Counted from the stretch's first letter, positions 50,847 to 58,979 are shown. The stretch: 64,000 nt of DNA from Curtobacterium sp. MCBA15_001 (GCF_001864835.1 NZ_MJGI01000026.1:88632-152631); one strand, 5' to 3'. Numbers and translations: made by a program. The notes: generated by a model not told the origin, from the letters alone.

Positions 50847-53831
50847 TCACTGTCCAAACGCGGCGGCTGCGAGCTCATACGCTTCACGCACCTCCGTCGG
50901 GATCCGACCACGAGCACCAACGGTGTAGCCGTTGGCGGAAGCCCAAGCACGGACGGCAGCGAAATTCGTGCGTGGCGCCAGCGGATCCTCAACGAAAAGG
51001 TCGAGGGTCTGCTTCCCCGTCGCCGCAAGATAGGCGTCGATGAGGATGCGCTGGCGCGACGCTTCATCGACGACCCGTGACTTCTGGCCGAAGACCCGGT
51101 CGACTGCTCGGTCGAGCACATTGTGTGCTTTCACCAGGTCGGGGTCCATCGCCAGGGGGTTGTAGTGGTCAACCAGCGTCCGCTCAGGATGCTTCAATCG
51201 AGCAGCAAGCACCCCCCGGCCGGCGTCGATGACGCGTTGGCGGTCTCCGTCATACAGCGCCGGCAGCGGGAAGGTGTACCAGGTGACGGTCTGGGCGAAG
51301 TTCAGCCGAGATTCGAGACGTCCGCCGATCGCCTTCTGCCAAGCGACGAACATCGACGAGGAGAACACCGCGAATTGGAAACCGTCGTCGTCGGGTGTGA
51401 CGTAGACCTTGTTCGACGGAATGGAGTTGTCCAGACGTACCGCAGGGAAGTAGCGCCGAGTTTCGCTTACTACCGCGGGTATTGCGAGGTACGAGTCAGC
51501 TTCCGGTCCGAGCTGTCGGAACAGATGGTGATGCGGGTAGGACCGGGTCGACTCGGGCTTGTCGTTCGCGGCACGGAATGCTTTGACCGCCTCGACTCGC
51601 GCGCGGAGGACGCTAGATTTGGCGAGATCGCCCGGTTCCACGTCCTTGAGCCAAAGGCACCAGCGGTGCGTGCCGCGGAGGAGCTCCTTCGCCCCGACGT
51701 AGGGGCGAAGGTACTTCGCTGCGATCTCGTCGGCTCGTACAAGATCGAGGTCGGCGTCGTCGACGATGAAATTGCCGCCGTCAGTGGCCATGTGACCGCG
51801 CGCGACCTTTGCAATGTCCCTCGACAGCGGTGTGGAGCGCGACTCGACGAGCACCCACGGTTGATCGAGGAGATAGGCGTTGATGCCAACCTTTGGGGAG
51901 ATCTCCTGCGGGGCGCCCTTCACAGTGGCGTACTCGAACAGTCGTGGCTTACCGGTCTTCGACTTCGTGAACCCGACGACGACGCAGTGCACCGCGGCAG
52001 CGCCAGGCGCTTCAGATGTCCACGCGAACGTGCGGTGAGCGAACTTGATGCGCCATCCGTCGTCGTGGATGGGGGCGAACAGACGAGCGGGCTGGTCGCC
52101 TTGCGTGATGGAGGAGGTGGTCACGAAAGCCCACTCCCCGCGGCCAGGGCGGGCCCGGAAGAACGCGAGCGTCTTCGCGTGCCAGGCGGTGACGTAGTCG
52201 AGCCGGGAGAGTGTCTTGCTGCCGCCCCAGGCGGCCTGCAGCTCGGCCTTCTGCTGCTTGTCACGGGTGTGGTCGCCTAGGAACGGCGGGTTGCCGAATA
52301 CGAAGGTGTGGCCCTTCACCGCGGGGATGACGGTGGTCCAGTCGGTGGTGAGCGCGTTCGCGTGGACGATGTTCGCGGCGATGGTGATGGGGAGGCGGTC
52401 CGGCGCCTTACCGAGAGATGCCGCCATCCGCAGGTTCGCCTGATGGTCCACGAGGAACATCGCGGTCTCCGCAATCTTCGCGGGCCACCAGTTGATCTCG
52501 ATGCCCGTGAACTGGTCGAGCGAGACGCGGAGGCCAAGTGACACGTCGAGCATCTGGGAGGTCTGGTCACCTTCGAGCTCTCGGAGACGCATGATGACCC
52601 CGAGTTCGATGTCCCGAAGTTCCCGGTACGCGATGACGAGGAAGTTCGAGCAGCCCGCAGCGGGGTCGCAGTAGGCGTTCGTTGCGAGTTCGTCGTGGAT
52701 GTCGTGGAGCTTCTTCGCGTTACTCCATGATGCGCGGACGCGGGCTCGGTAGTCGTCAAGGAACAGCGGGTTCAGCGTTTTGAGGATGTTCGTTTCGGTC
52801 GTGTAGTGCTCGCCGTCGAGGCGGCGGGCTTCCTTAGACTTCACCGCCTGGAAGAGGGAGCCAAACACGGCAGGGCTAATGTCGGACCAGTCGAACAGGC
52901 ACGCCTTGATGAGCGCGTCGCGCATATCCTGGTCAAACGCGATGATGCCGAGGTCGTCGGTGGCGGAGAATACGCCGCCGTTGACGTACGGGAACCGCTT
53001 CAGCGACTCGTCCATCCGGTCCGGGCGCTTCCGGGTGTTGAGCACCTGGAACAATTCCGCGAGTTTCGCGCCGAGGTCGGAGCCGTCCGTGGCAGTGCGG
53101 TCCCGCACCCAGTTGAGGAACAGGCCCTTTTGCCAGAGACCGGCGTCGTCGCCGAACATGAGGAACAGTAGCCGGGTGAGAAGTACCGCGGTGCGGTGGA
53201 CGGTCTCGTCCTCGTCGTCCTCCGATTCGACGCCCGCGTCGTCGTAGTCCTGGTCGGCATCTCCGGTGAGCGCCGCGTAGAGGTTCGCCATGACCTTCGC
53301 GGCCTGCACCGACGCGGCTTCTTGCGCGGTTGTGTCGATGCTGACCGTCTGGTAGCCGCCGAGGAACCCGAGCTCCTCCGCGTGCTTGCGGAGTTCGCTC
53401 AGCGGAAAGAACGTGCTCCTCGTCCCGCCGGGGGCTTCAAGGTCGGTGACTCGCATATGGGCGTAGTCGGTGGAGATGACGTAGCGCGGGAAGTCCTCTG
53501 GGCTGATGTCACCGCCGGCGAGATAGTCAAACGCCTGCGCCTCCGCGACCTTACCTTCCATGCCCATCTTCCCGAGCGACTTGTGCTCGCCAATGACGAC
53601 CTTCGGCCAAAAGAAGTCGATGAACCCGGTGTTCCCGGTGGAAGCCCGAGTCGCCTGCTGCTGGAACGTTGCGACACGGCGGCGGGTGATGCCGTAGCAG
53701 GCGAGGAGTTGGTCCCAGAATGTCGCATATTCCGCGTGCTCTCGCGACTCGTCGGCGAACTCGAGAACAAACACGTCGAGGCGGGAGCGGATTTCGTTCC
53801 AGGATAGCAGCGCAGGCACGTCACTGATCAT
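50847..53831 (-). CDS. MmeI-like (type IIL) restriction-modification enzyme with Lsr2-like C-terminus
   Basis: 994 residues from ATG 53831. Nuclease: Asp72-x9-Glu82-His-Lys84 in FIDFFWPKVVIGEHKSLG, the MmeI D-x9-E-x-K site. Helical linker and N6-adenine methyltransferase follow: YCDPAAGCSNFLV (motif I, changed from DPACGSGNF), GIEINWWPAKIAE, and FGNPPF (motif IV). The target recognition domain spans about 600-880. The last 45 residues, NFAAVRAWASANGYTVGARG then IPTEVREAYELAAA, match the Lsr2 C-terminal DNA-binding domain. Such enzymes cut and methylate with one chain. The flanks are AT-richer, pointing to transfer. Confidence 0.88.
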   Translation of the reverse strand: MISDVPALLSWNEIRSRLDVFVLEFADESREHAEYATFWDQLLACYGITRRRVATFQQQATRASTGNTGFIDFFWPKVVIGEHKSLGKMGMEGKVAEAQAFDYLAGGDISPEDFPRYVISTDYAHMRVTDLEAPGGTRSTFFPLSELRKHAEELGFLGGYQTVSIDTTAQEAASVQAAKVMANLYAALTGDADQDYDDAGVESEDDEDETVHRTAVLLTRLLFLMFGDDAGLWQKGLFLNWVRDRTATDGSDLGAKLAELFQVLNTRKRPDRMDESLKRFPYVNGGVFSATDDLGIIAFDQDMRDALIKACLFDWSDISPAVFGSLFQAVKSKEARRLDGEHYTTETNILKTLNPLFLDDYRARVRASWSNAKKLHDIHDELATNAYCDPAAGCSNFLVIAYRELRDIELGVIMRLRELEGDQTSQMLDVSLGLRVSLDQFTGIEINWWPAKIAETAMFLVDHQANLRMAASLGKAPDRLPITIAANIVHANALTTDWTTVIPAVKGHTFVFGNPPFLGDHTRDKQQKAELQAAWGGSKTLSRLDYVTAWHAKTLAFFRARPGRGEWAFVTTSSITQGDQPARLFAPIHDDGWRIKFAHRTFAWTSEAPGAAAVHCVVVGFTKSKTGKPRLFEYATVKGAPQEISPKVGINAYLLDQPWVLVESRSTPLSRDIAKVARGHMATDGGNFIVDDADLDLVRADEIAAKYLRPYVGAKELLRGTHRWCLWLKDVEPGDLAKSSVLRARVEAVKAFRAANDKPESTRSYPHHHLFRQLGPEADSYLAIPAVVSETRRYFPAVRLDNSIPSNKVYVTPDDDGFQFAVFSSSMFVAWQKAIGGRLESRLNFAQTVTWYTFPLPALYDGDRQRVIDAGRGVLAARLKHPERTLVDHYNPLAMDPDLVKAHNVLDRAVDRVFGQKSRVVDEASRQRILIDAYLAATGKQTLDLFVEDPLAPRTNFAAVRAWASANGYTVGARGRIPTEVREAYELAAAAFGQ

Positions 53832-54251
53832 GGCACATGCCTGTGCGCAGCCTGCTGTCCTCCTAGCGCTACACGCGAGGTCGCCGCCAAGGCTGACACC
53901 GCTTCCCGTGCCAGCGCAATAGTGTTTCGGTCCCGAAGTGTTGGGATGACACAGGCATCGCAGGAGAAGGGAGTGGGAACGTACGTTCGGCGTGAGTCGC
54001 TCGGGGCCGATGTGCGCGTAAGACGAATGCCGGAGCACATCTGAATCATCGATGCTGCCCTAGCTGCTGGCGACCGCGCTGATGAGCTGATGTTGTAGCT
54101 GGAACAGAGACGGAACCGGAGCGGCCGCGATATCAAATTCTAAGGTCGGTCTCGCTGAACCTACACGCGCTGGGCGTAGGGCTGCGAAGGACGGACGAAG
54201 GGTCAGCTCCAGCGGCTGCTATCCAAACCGGTGCTATTGGCGAGCCACCCA
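53832..54251. other. Upstream flank of the restriction-modification gene, no secure gene
   Basis: About 420 nt with more A+T than average. Short open frames exist on both strands but none has a sensible start and composition. An AGGAGG (minus strand, 53864-53859) lies 27 nt before the ATG at 53831, too far for a usual ribosome site. The promoter of the enzyme is probably here. Confidence 0.5.
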
Positions 54252-54296
54252 CCGGACGGGAGTCCCGTCACCACCCCGCCCCGCGCCTCCAGTCCG
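54252..54296. terminator. Degenerate palindrome of the GGACGGGAG family
   Basis: CGGACGGGAG (54252-54261) and CTCCAGTCCG (54287-54296) pair at 9 of 10 positions with a 25-nt loop, 12 nt beyond the AraC-type stop on the minus strand. Confidence 0.55.
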
Positions 54297-54308
54297 CCAG
54301 TCCCGCCG

Positions 54309-55256
54309 CTACACCGCCGTCGCCAACGCGAGCTGCGCCCGCGCCACCACCGCATCCGCGGCCGGCGGCCGCCCGTACGCCTCCCGGTAGTCCCGCGAGA
54401 AGTGCGACGCGCTCCGGAACCCGACCGCAGCAGCAGCGCGTGCCGCGGTGTCCCCGTGCACGACCATCCGCCGCCGCGCCTCCCCCAGCCGCGTCCGCTT
54501 GAGGTACTGCGCCGGCGTCATCCCCGTCGCCTCCTTGAACCTGGCGAACAGCGTCGACTCACTCACACGCAGGGTGCGCGCGAGCCGGTCCATCGACCAC
54601 GGCTCGTCCATCCGCGAGGTCAGCAGCGCCGTCGCCCCGGTCACCACCGAGGTGCCGCTGCCGTCGAGCGCGGCCGTGATCCGCGGCGCCTGCGAGGTCT
54701 GCAGCAGCCGCAGCACGATCTCCCGCGAGACCAGGGGGAACAGAACCGGGATGTCCTCCGGCGCGTCGAGCAGCCCGAGCAGTCGGGCGAACGCGTCGGC
54801 GAGGGCCTCGGTCCAGCTCCCGAGCCGTGGCACCGGCGTCGCGGCGACCGCGGCGCCGGGCACGGACATCGACGCGATGACCTCGCCGACGACGACCGGG
54901 TCGAGCCGCCACACCGCGGAGACGAAGCCGTCGTCGCCTGCAGTGTCGATGACCCCGGCGACGACGGGCAGGTCGACGGGCGTGATGATGAACCGGTCGC
55001 GGCCCCACTCCTGGTCGTCGTCGCCGACGATCGAGCGCTTCCGCCCGCGCAGTACGACCGACAGCGACGGCACGTACCGGCGGTCGAACAGCCCGGTCGC
55101 CTCGTGCACCCGCGACACGGTCAGCCCGAGGGTGTCCGCGTGGTGCGCCGACCCGGTCCGGGCGGCGGCTGCGTGGTGGTCTCGGCCGAGGACGGCGGCG
55201 TGTGCCGAGGCAGCGGCCGCCGCTCGGTCCAGGTGCTGCGCGATGCGGTCCTCCAC
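54309..55256 (-). CDS. AraC-family regulator
   Basis: 315 residues from GTG 55256. N-terminal AraC_N-like cupin region (RRYVPSLSVVLRGRKRSIVGDD, ITPVDLPVVAGV). C-terminal double helix-turn-helix: MDRLARTLRVSESTLFARFKEATGMTPAQYLKRTRLGEA, then AAAVGFRSASHFSRDYREAYG. It is divergent from the SDR gene, with 122 nt between starts, and probably regulates it. Confidence 0.9.
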   Translation of the reverse strand: MEDRIAQHLDRAAAAASAHAAVLGRDHHAAAARTGSAHHADTLGLTVSRVHEATGLFDRRYVPSLSVVLRGRKRSIVGDDDQEWGRDRFIITPVDLPVVAGVIDTAGDDGFVSAVWRLDPVVVGEVIASMSVPGAAVAATPVPRLGSWTEALADAFARLLGLLDAPEDIPVLFPLVSREIVLRLLQTSQAPRITAALDGSGTSVVTGATALLTSRMDEPWSMDRLARTLRVSESTLFARFKEATGMTPAQYLKRTRLGEARRRMVVHGDTAARAAAAVGFRSASHFSRDYREAYGRPPAADAVVARAQLALATAV

Positions 55257-55378
55257 GCCGCCAACCTACCCACCGGTGCTCCGACCACGGACCGGATCGA
55301 CCCGCTGATGGGGGATCCGGCAAGCTCCTCGTGGATCCGGGCAAGGACCGCCCCTGCCGCTCGTCGGAGCATCGGATC

Positions 55379-56152
55379 ATGACCACTGCACCGAACGACC
55401 AGACCACTCCGCGCACTGCCCTCGTCACCGGCGCCTCGAGCGGCATCGGCGAGGCCATCGCCCGCGAACTCGCCGCCGCCGGCCTGACCGTCGCCGTCCA
55501 CGGCCGCGACGAGCACCGCACCCGAGCCGTTGCCGCCGACATCGAGCGTCAGGGTGGCCGGGCCGTGCCGCTCGTCGCCGACCTGTCGCAGGGGCCTTCC
55601 GTCGTCCGGGCCCTCGCGGCCGAGGCCCTCGACCAGCTCGGCGGTCGCGTCGACGTCCTGGTGAACAACGCCGGCGTCTACCCCGGCGGCCCCACGGAGT
55701 CACTCGCCGACGACACCGTCGATGCCCTCCTCGCGACCAACATCCGCGCGCCGCACGTCCTCGTCGCAGCACTCGCACCGGGGATGACCGAACGCGGCAG
55801 CGGGCACATCGTCAACATCGGCTCGTGGATGGCGCGCGTCGGCGTCCCGTTCATGGCGCTCTACCCGGCGACGAAGGCCGCGGTCGAGCAGCTCACCCGC
55901 GCCTGGGCCGCTGAGTACGGGCACCGCGGCATCCGCGTCGTGACCGTCGCACCGGGGGCGACTGCAACGCCGGGGAACGCGGACGCGGCCGAGGTCCTCG
56001 CGGCGATGACGCAGGGCACGCCCGCGGGCAAGCCGGTGAAGCCGATCGACATCGCTCGCGCGGTCCGGTGGGTCGTGTCCGACGAGGCGGCGTTCATCAC
56101 CGGCGGGACGATCGACGTGGACGGTGGGATCGCGTCGACGCGATTGGGCTGA
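55379..56152 (+). CDS. Short-chain dehydrogenase/reductase
   Basis: 257 residues. TGASSGIGEAI cofactor loop, NNAGVYPGG, NIGSWMARVG (Ser) and ALYPATKAAVEQL (Tyr-Lys) give the classical SDR site; ITGGTIDVDGGIAS closes the fold. Substrate unknown. Divergent AraC-type regulator upstream. A perfect 44-bp palindrome follows 14 nt after the stop. Confidence 0.9.
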   Translation: MTTAPNDQTTPRTALVTGASSGIGEAIARELAAAGLTVAVHGRDEHRTRAVAADIERQGGRAVPLVADLSQGPSVVRALAAEALDQLGGRVDVLVNNAGVYPGGPTESLADDTVDALLATNIRAPHVLVAALAPGMTERGSGHIVNIGSWMARVGVPFMALYPATKAAVEQLTRAWAAEYGHRGIRVVTVAPGATATPGNADAAEVLAAMTQGTPAGKPVKPIDIARAVRWVVSDEAAFITGGTIDVDGGIASTRLG

Positions 56153-56166
56153 GACGGCAGGAGCAG

Positions 56167-56210
56167 CGGACGGGAGGCGCGGTGCCAGCTGGCACCGCGC
56201 CTCCCGTCCG
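56167..56210 (+). terminator. Perfect 44-bp palindrome, best member of the GGACGGGAGGC family
   Basis: The left arm begins CGGACGGGAGGCGCGGTGCC (56167-56186), the right arm GGCACCGCGCCTCCCGTCCG (56191-56210), with AGCT between, itself self-complementary. All 44 positions match their mirror. It sits just after the SDR stop, where it should terminate the transcript. Confidence 0.85.
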
Positions 56211-56280
56211 ACGTCGCGAGCCGCGACGACGCGGCGAGACACTGCTCGTACGCTGACCGGACGACCGAGAGGACTGGGTG

Positions 56281-56940
56281 ATGACGAAGACCGGCGCACG
56301 CGCCACAGCACTGGATCGAGCGATGCAGGCAGCCGGGCTGCGCCCTGCCCCGATCCCTGCTCGTCTGCGTCTCGAGGATCTCCCGGATCAGTCGCGCGCA
56401 GCCGTTCTCGACCTGTACCGCGGCCTCGGCGGGCTCCTCGAGTACCCCGTCCTCCGCCCTGGCTCGTGGGATCTGGCCTATGCAGGCGTCCTCGTCGAAC
56501 TCGACGAGGACATGCACTTCAACCGCTACCGCGCTGCAACGCTCGAAACGCCGTTCGCGAGCTCGTTGCCTTGGGCCACCGACTACCGGGAGTTCGCCGC
56601 GATGCACGAACGCCGTTCCGGAACGGGTGGGCGCCGCTGGACCAATCCCTCTGCTGAACGGATGTTCGGCCCGGCGGATCCGCACTGGATGTTCGAGGGC
56701 AACGGCGCACCGCGGTGGAAACAGCGAGCCTTGTACGACGCCATGAAGGATGCAGCAGCGAGTGCGGGCATCGTGCGTCTGTCTCGCATCTCCGTCCACG
56801 ACCGCATCGACAGAGTGCTCGTCGAAGACCATCTCCGTGGCCGAGCGAGCATTGCTCCCGACCGGTTGCGGGCCTTCGTGGAGCGTCGGACGCACCAGGC
56901 CGAGGTCCCCAGAACTGGTGCTCCCGCCACCGCATCCTGA
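56281..56940 (+). CDS. Hypothetical protein, possible DUF7255
   Basis: 219 residues from ATG 56281 (GTG 56278 directly before it is an alternative). LDLYRGLGGLLEYPVLRPGSWDLAYAG and VLVELDEDMHFNRYRAATLE are the distinctive parts; the second, with acidic residues and His, recalls a nuclease-like ELD...H core and proteins I remember as DUF7255. No function is established. It is followed by the NERD and Vsr genes. Confidence 0.6.
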   Translation: MTKTGARATALDRAMQAAGLRPAPIPARLRLEDLPDQSRAAVLDLYRGLGGLLEYPVLRPGSWDLAYAGVLVELDEDMHFNRYRAATLETPFASSLPWATDYREFAAMHERRSGTGGRRWTNPSAERMFGPADPHWMFEGNGAPRWKQRALYDAMKDAAASAGIVRLSRISVHDRIDRVLVEDHLRGRASIAPDRLRAFVERRTHQAEVPRTGAPATAS

Positions 56941-56999
56941 ACCCCGAGGATGATTCACGACCGGCCACCCGAGGGAGGTGTCCGCTCGGAGGGGCAGAG

Positions 57000-57662
57000 A
57001 TGACGACGACTGACGACTCCGCGGAGCGAGCCGACCGGGCAGGCTCCTCGGCCCGCCGCGAGCACGAACGACGCCGCGCCAAGGACGAGGCAGCGATCCG
57101 AGCCAGCTGGGGCAAGCTCGGCGGGATCGCCGTTGCATTGACCCCAGAACGCCAGAGCACGACCGCCTGGCGAACCGGAGCGATCGGCGAAGAACGGGTC
57201 GGGGCAGCGCTCGATGCCCTTGCGTCGGAGTCGATCCGGGTACTGCACGACCGCCGTATCCCGAAGTCGCGCGCGAACATCGACCACATCGTCGTGACGT
57301 CAGCGGGAGTCTGGGTCATCGACACGAAGCGCTACAAGGGTCAGCGACCGGTGCTCCGCGTGGACGGAGGCATCATCCGCCCCAGGACCGAACACCTCGT
57401 CGTCGGAGGCCGCGAGAAGGCGTCGCTCCTGGCGGGGATGGCGAAACAGCTCGCGGTGCTCCGCTCCGTCACGGACGTGCCCGTCACAGGAGCGCTCTGC
57501 TTCGTGGACGCGGACTGACCGTTGTTCGGTGGTTCCTTCCGAGTCGACGACGTACACGTGCTCTGGCCGAACAAGCTCGCGCAGCTGCTCCGGAGCGCGG
57601 AGGGCGACGTGGACGTCAACGCGGTCGCGACCCGACTGGAGTCCGTGTTCCGACCGGCCTGA
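57000..57662 (+). pseudogene. NERD-domain nuclease-related gene with in-frame TGA
   Basis: ATG 57000, GGAGGGGCAGAG ahead. The N-terminus is charged and coiled (RREHERRRAKDEAAIRASWG). The NERD core is visible: TGAIGEERVGAALDAL, then NIDHIVVTSAGVWVIDTKRYKG with the Asp...Lys pair. The frame stops at TGA 57516-57518 after LCFVDAD, then continues in frame with PLFGGSFRVDDVHVLWPNKL to TGA 57660-57662. The family usually has DW at this place, so TGG to TGA is the likely change. A product of 172 instead of 220 residues would keep the nuclease residues, so activity is not excluded. Confidence 0.75.
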
Positions 57663-57726
57663 CCGCTTGTCCACAGCCCGCGCCCGAACTCGACCAGGGC
57701 GGTCTCCGCGCCCCTACCCTCGACCC

Positions 57727-58167
57727 GTGCAGCACTGGGAAGCCACCGACGCCCGCCGGCGCCACATGGCCCGCTTCGGCCGCCGCGACACCGCGCCCGA
57801 ACTCGCCCTCCGCCGCACACTCCACGCCCGAGGCCTGCGCTTCTTCGTCGACCGCCGACTGAGCACTGCGACGCGTTGCCGCGCCGACCTCGTCTTCCCC
57901 CGAGCCCGGATCGCGGTCTTCGTCGACGGCTGCTTCTGGCACTACTGCGACGAGCACACGCACCTGCCGAAGGCCAACGCAGAGCTGTGGCGTGCCAAAC
58001 TCCTGGCGAACCGGCAACGGGACGCCCACCACGACGCGGTCCTGCGCCGCGAGGGCTGGAAGGTCCTCCGGGTCTGGGAACACGAAGTAGTCGAGGAGGC
58101 AGCCGACCGCGTCGAGCGTGAGCTCGACCTCTGGCGCCGGATCGCGACGAACACGCGAGCCAGCTGA
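57727..58167 (+). CDS. vsr: Very short patch repair (Vsr) endonuclease
   Basis: 146 residues from GTG 57727. RRDTAPELALRRTLHARGLRFFVDRR opens the fold, the catalytic Asp is in CRADLVFPRARIAVFVDGCFWH, and LPKANAELWRAKLLANRQRD plus GWKVLRVWEHE complete it. Vsr nicks T:G mismatches that arise from 5-methylcytosine deamination. The usual HGC after FW is HYC here. No cytosine methylase gene is in the window, so its partner is elsewhere or absent. Confidence 0.9.
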   Translation: MQHWEATDARRRHMARFGRRDTAPELALRRTLHARGLRFFVDRRLSTATRCRADLVFPRARIAVFVDGCFWHYCDEHTHLPKANAELWRAKLLANRQRDAHHDAVLRREGWKVLRVWEHEVVEEAADRVERELDLWRRIATNTRAS

Positions 58168-58175
58168 CCTGATGC

Positions 58176-58193
58176 GGTCGCGTCCACGCGACC
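58176..58193 (+). terminator. Short hairpin after vsr
   Basis: GGTCGCGT (58176-58183) and ACGCGACC (58186-58193) with a 2-nt centre, 8 nt after the vsr stop. Confidence 0.5.
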
Positions 58194-58198
58194 ACCTG

Positions 58199-58242
58199 CG
58201 GACGGGAGGCACGGGACGGGCCGGCAACGCGCCTCCCGTCCG
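58199..58242 (+). terminator. GGACGGGAGGC-family palindrome after vsr
   Basis: CGGACGGGAGGC (58199-58210) and GCCTCCCGTCCG (58231-58242) are exact 12-nt arms with a 20-nt GC-rich centre. Same core as the element at 56167-56210, here with an interrupted middle. The rest of 58168-58374 has no gene. Confidence 0.75.
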
Positions 58243-58374
58243 GTGCTCGGTCGCCACCACGGCGCGGCAGATCCCGCATCATCCGCGGCGGTGAGCCGCA
58301 CCCCGTGAACGGGGCCTCGCCCGAAGACTGCGTTCCAGCAATCATGTAGAGACCCTCAGATTCGGAGCGCCCGC

Positions 58375-58911
58375 ATGACATCCTCGACCCCTCTCCGTAG
58401 CGCGATCATCGGCGCTGCGGGAGCACTCGCCCTCGTCCTCTCCCTGAGCGCGTGCAGCGCGAGCGACGTCGGTGACGCGAAGGCGCTCGTCGCCGACGTC
58501 TCAGCCACGCCGAAGTCGACCGCGAGTGCTGCGGCCGCCGCCAAGGCCGCAGCCGACGAAGCGAAGAAGGTCGCGGCGGACAAGGCTGCTGCTGATGCCG
58601 CCGCCGCGAAGGCTGCAGCGGACGCCGCGGCGCAGAAGGCCGCGGAGGAGGCGGCTGCACAGCAGGCTGCCGCGGCGCAAGCCGCTGCCGATGCCAAGGC
58701 GGCTGCGGACGCGGCAGCAGCGCAGGCAGCCGCTGATGCCCAGGCTGCCGCAGCTGCGCAGGCGCAGGCCGCCGCCGCTCCAGCGACCGCGACGTCCTTC
58801 GCGAACTGCGACGCAGCGCGTGCGGCCGGCGCTGCACCGGTCCGCGTGGGCGACCCGGGCTACTCCCGCAAGCTCGACCGGGACGGGGACGGAGTCGGCT
58901 GCGAGGACTGA
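58375..58911 (+). CDS. Ala-rich lipoprotein with excalibur calcium-binding domain
   Basis: 178 residues. Lipobox LSAC after a hydrophobic signal. Residues about 45-135 are an Ala/Lys/Asp/Glu/Gln coiled helix built of AAADAAAA/KAAADAAAQ-like units, then the excalibur domain: FANCDAARAAGAAPVRVGDP and KLDRDGDGVGCED with two Cys and the D-x-D-x-D-G loop. Such proteins are exposed on the cell surface; the helical arm would span the wall. Confidence 0.85.
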   Translation: MTSSTPLRSAIIGAAGALALVLSLSACSASDVGDAKALVADVSATPKSTASAAAAAKAAADEAKKVAADKAAADAAAAKAAADAAAQKAAEEAAAQQAAAAQAAADAKAAADAAAAQAAADAQAAAAAQAQAAAAPATATSFANCDAARAAGAAPVRVGDPGYSRKLDRDGDGVGCED

Positions 58912-58941
58912 GCATCCCGTACCCCATACCAAGGCGTACCA

Positions 58942-58969
58942 TCAGATCGTCAGCATGCTGAACATCTGA
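58942..58969. promoter_or_regulatory. 28-bp nested palindromic operator of the MFS gene
   Basis: A central 12-bp palindrome TCAGCATGCTGA (58950-58961) is flanked 2 bp away on both sides by TCAGAT (58942-58947) and ATCTGA (58964-58969). Only the two spacer dinucleotides break the symmetry. It ends 10 nt before the ATG and overlaps the leader and ribosome site. It fits a TetR- or MarR-type drug-responsive repressor; no such gene is next to it. Confidence 0.75.
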
Positions 58970-58979
58970 GAGGACCGCC

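Noticed and set aside
53828..54136. Minus-strand frame upstream of the restriction-modification gene
   Set aside because: Overlaps the enzyme start, poor composition, no ribosome site.
57516..57518. TGA as a recoded (Sec or Trp) codon
   Set aside because: No SECIS-like structure is apparent, the organism group uses TGA as a normal stop throughout the window, and the other broken gene has TAA.
58500..58790. CRISPR-like or tandem DNA repeat
   Set aside because: The repetition is at the codon level of an Ala-rich helix inside a good coding frame, without regular spacers.
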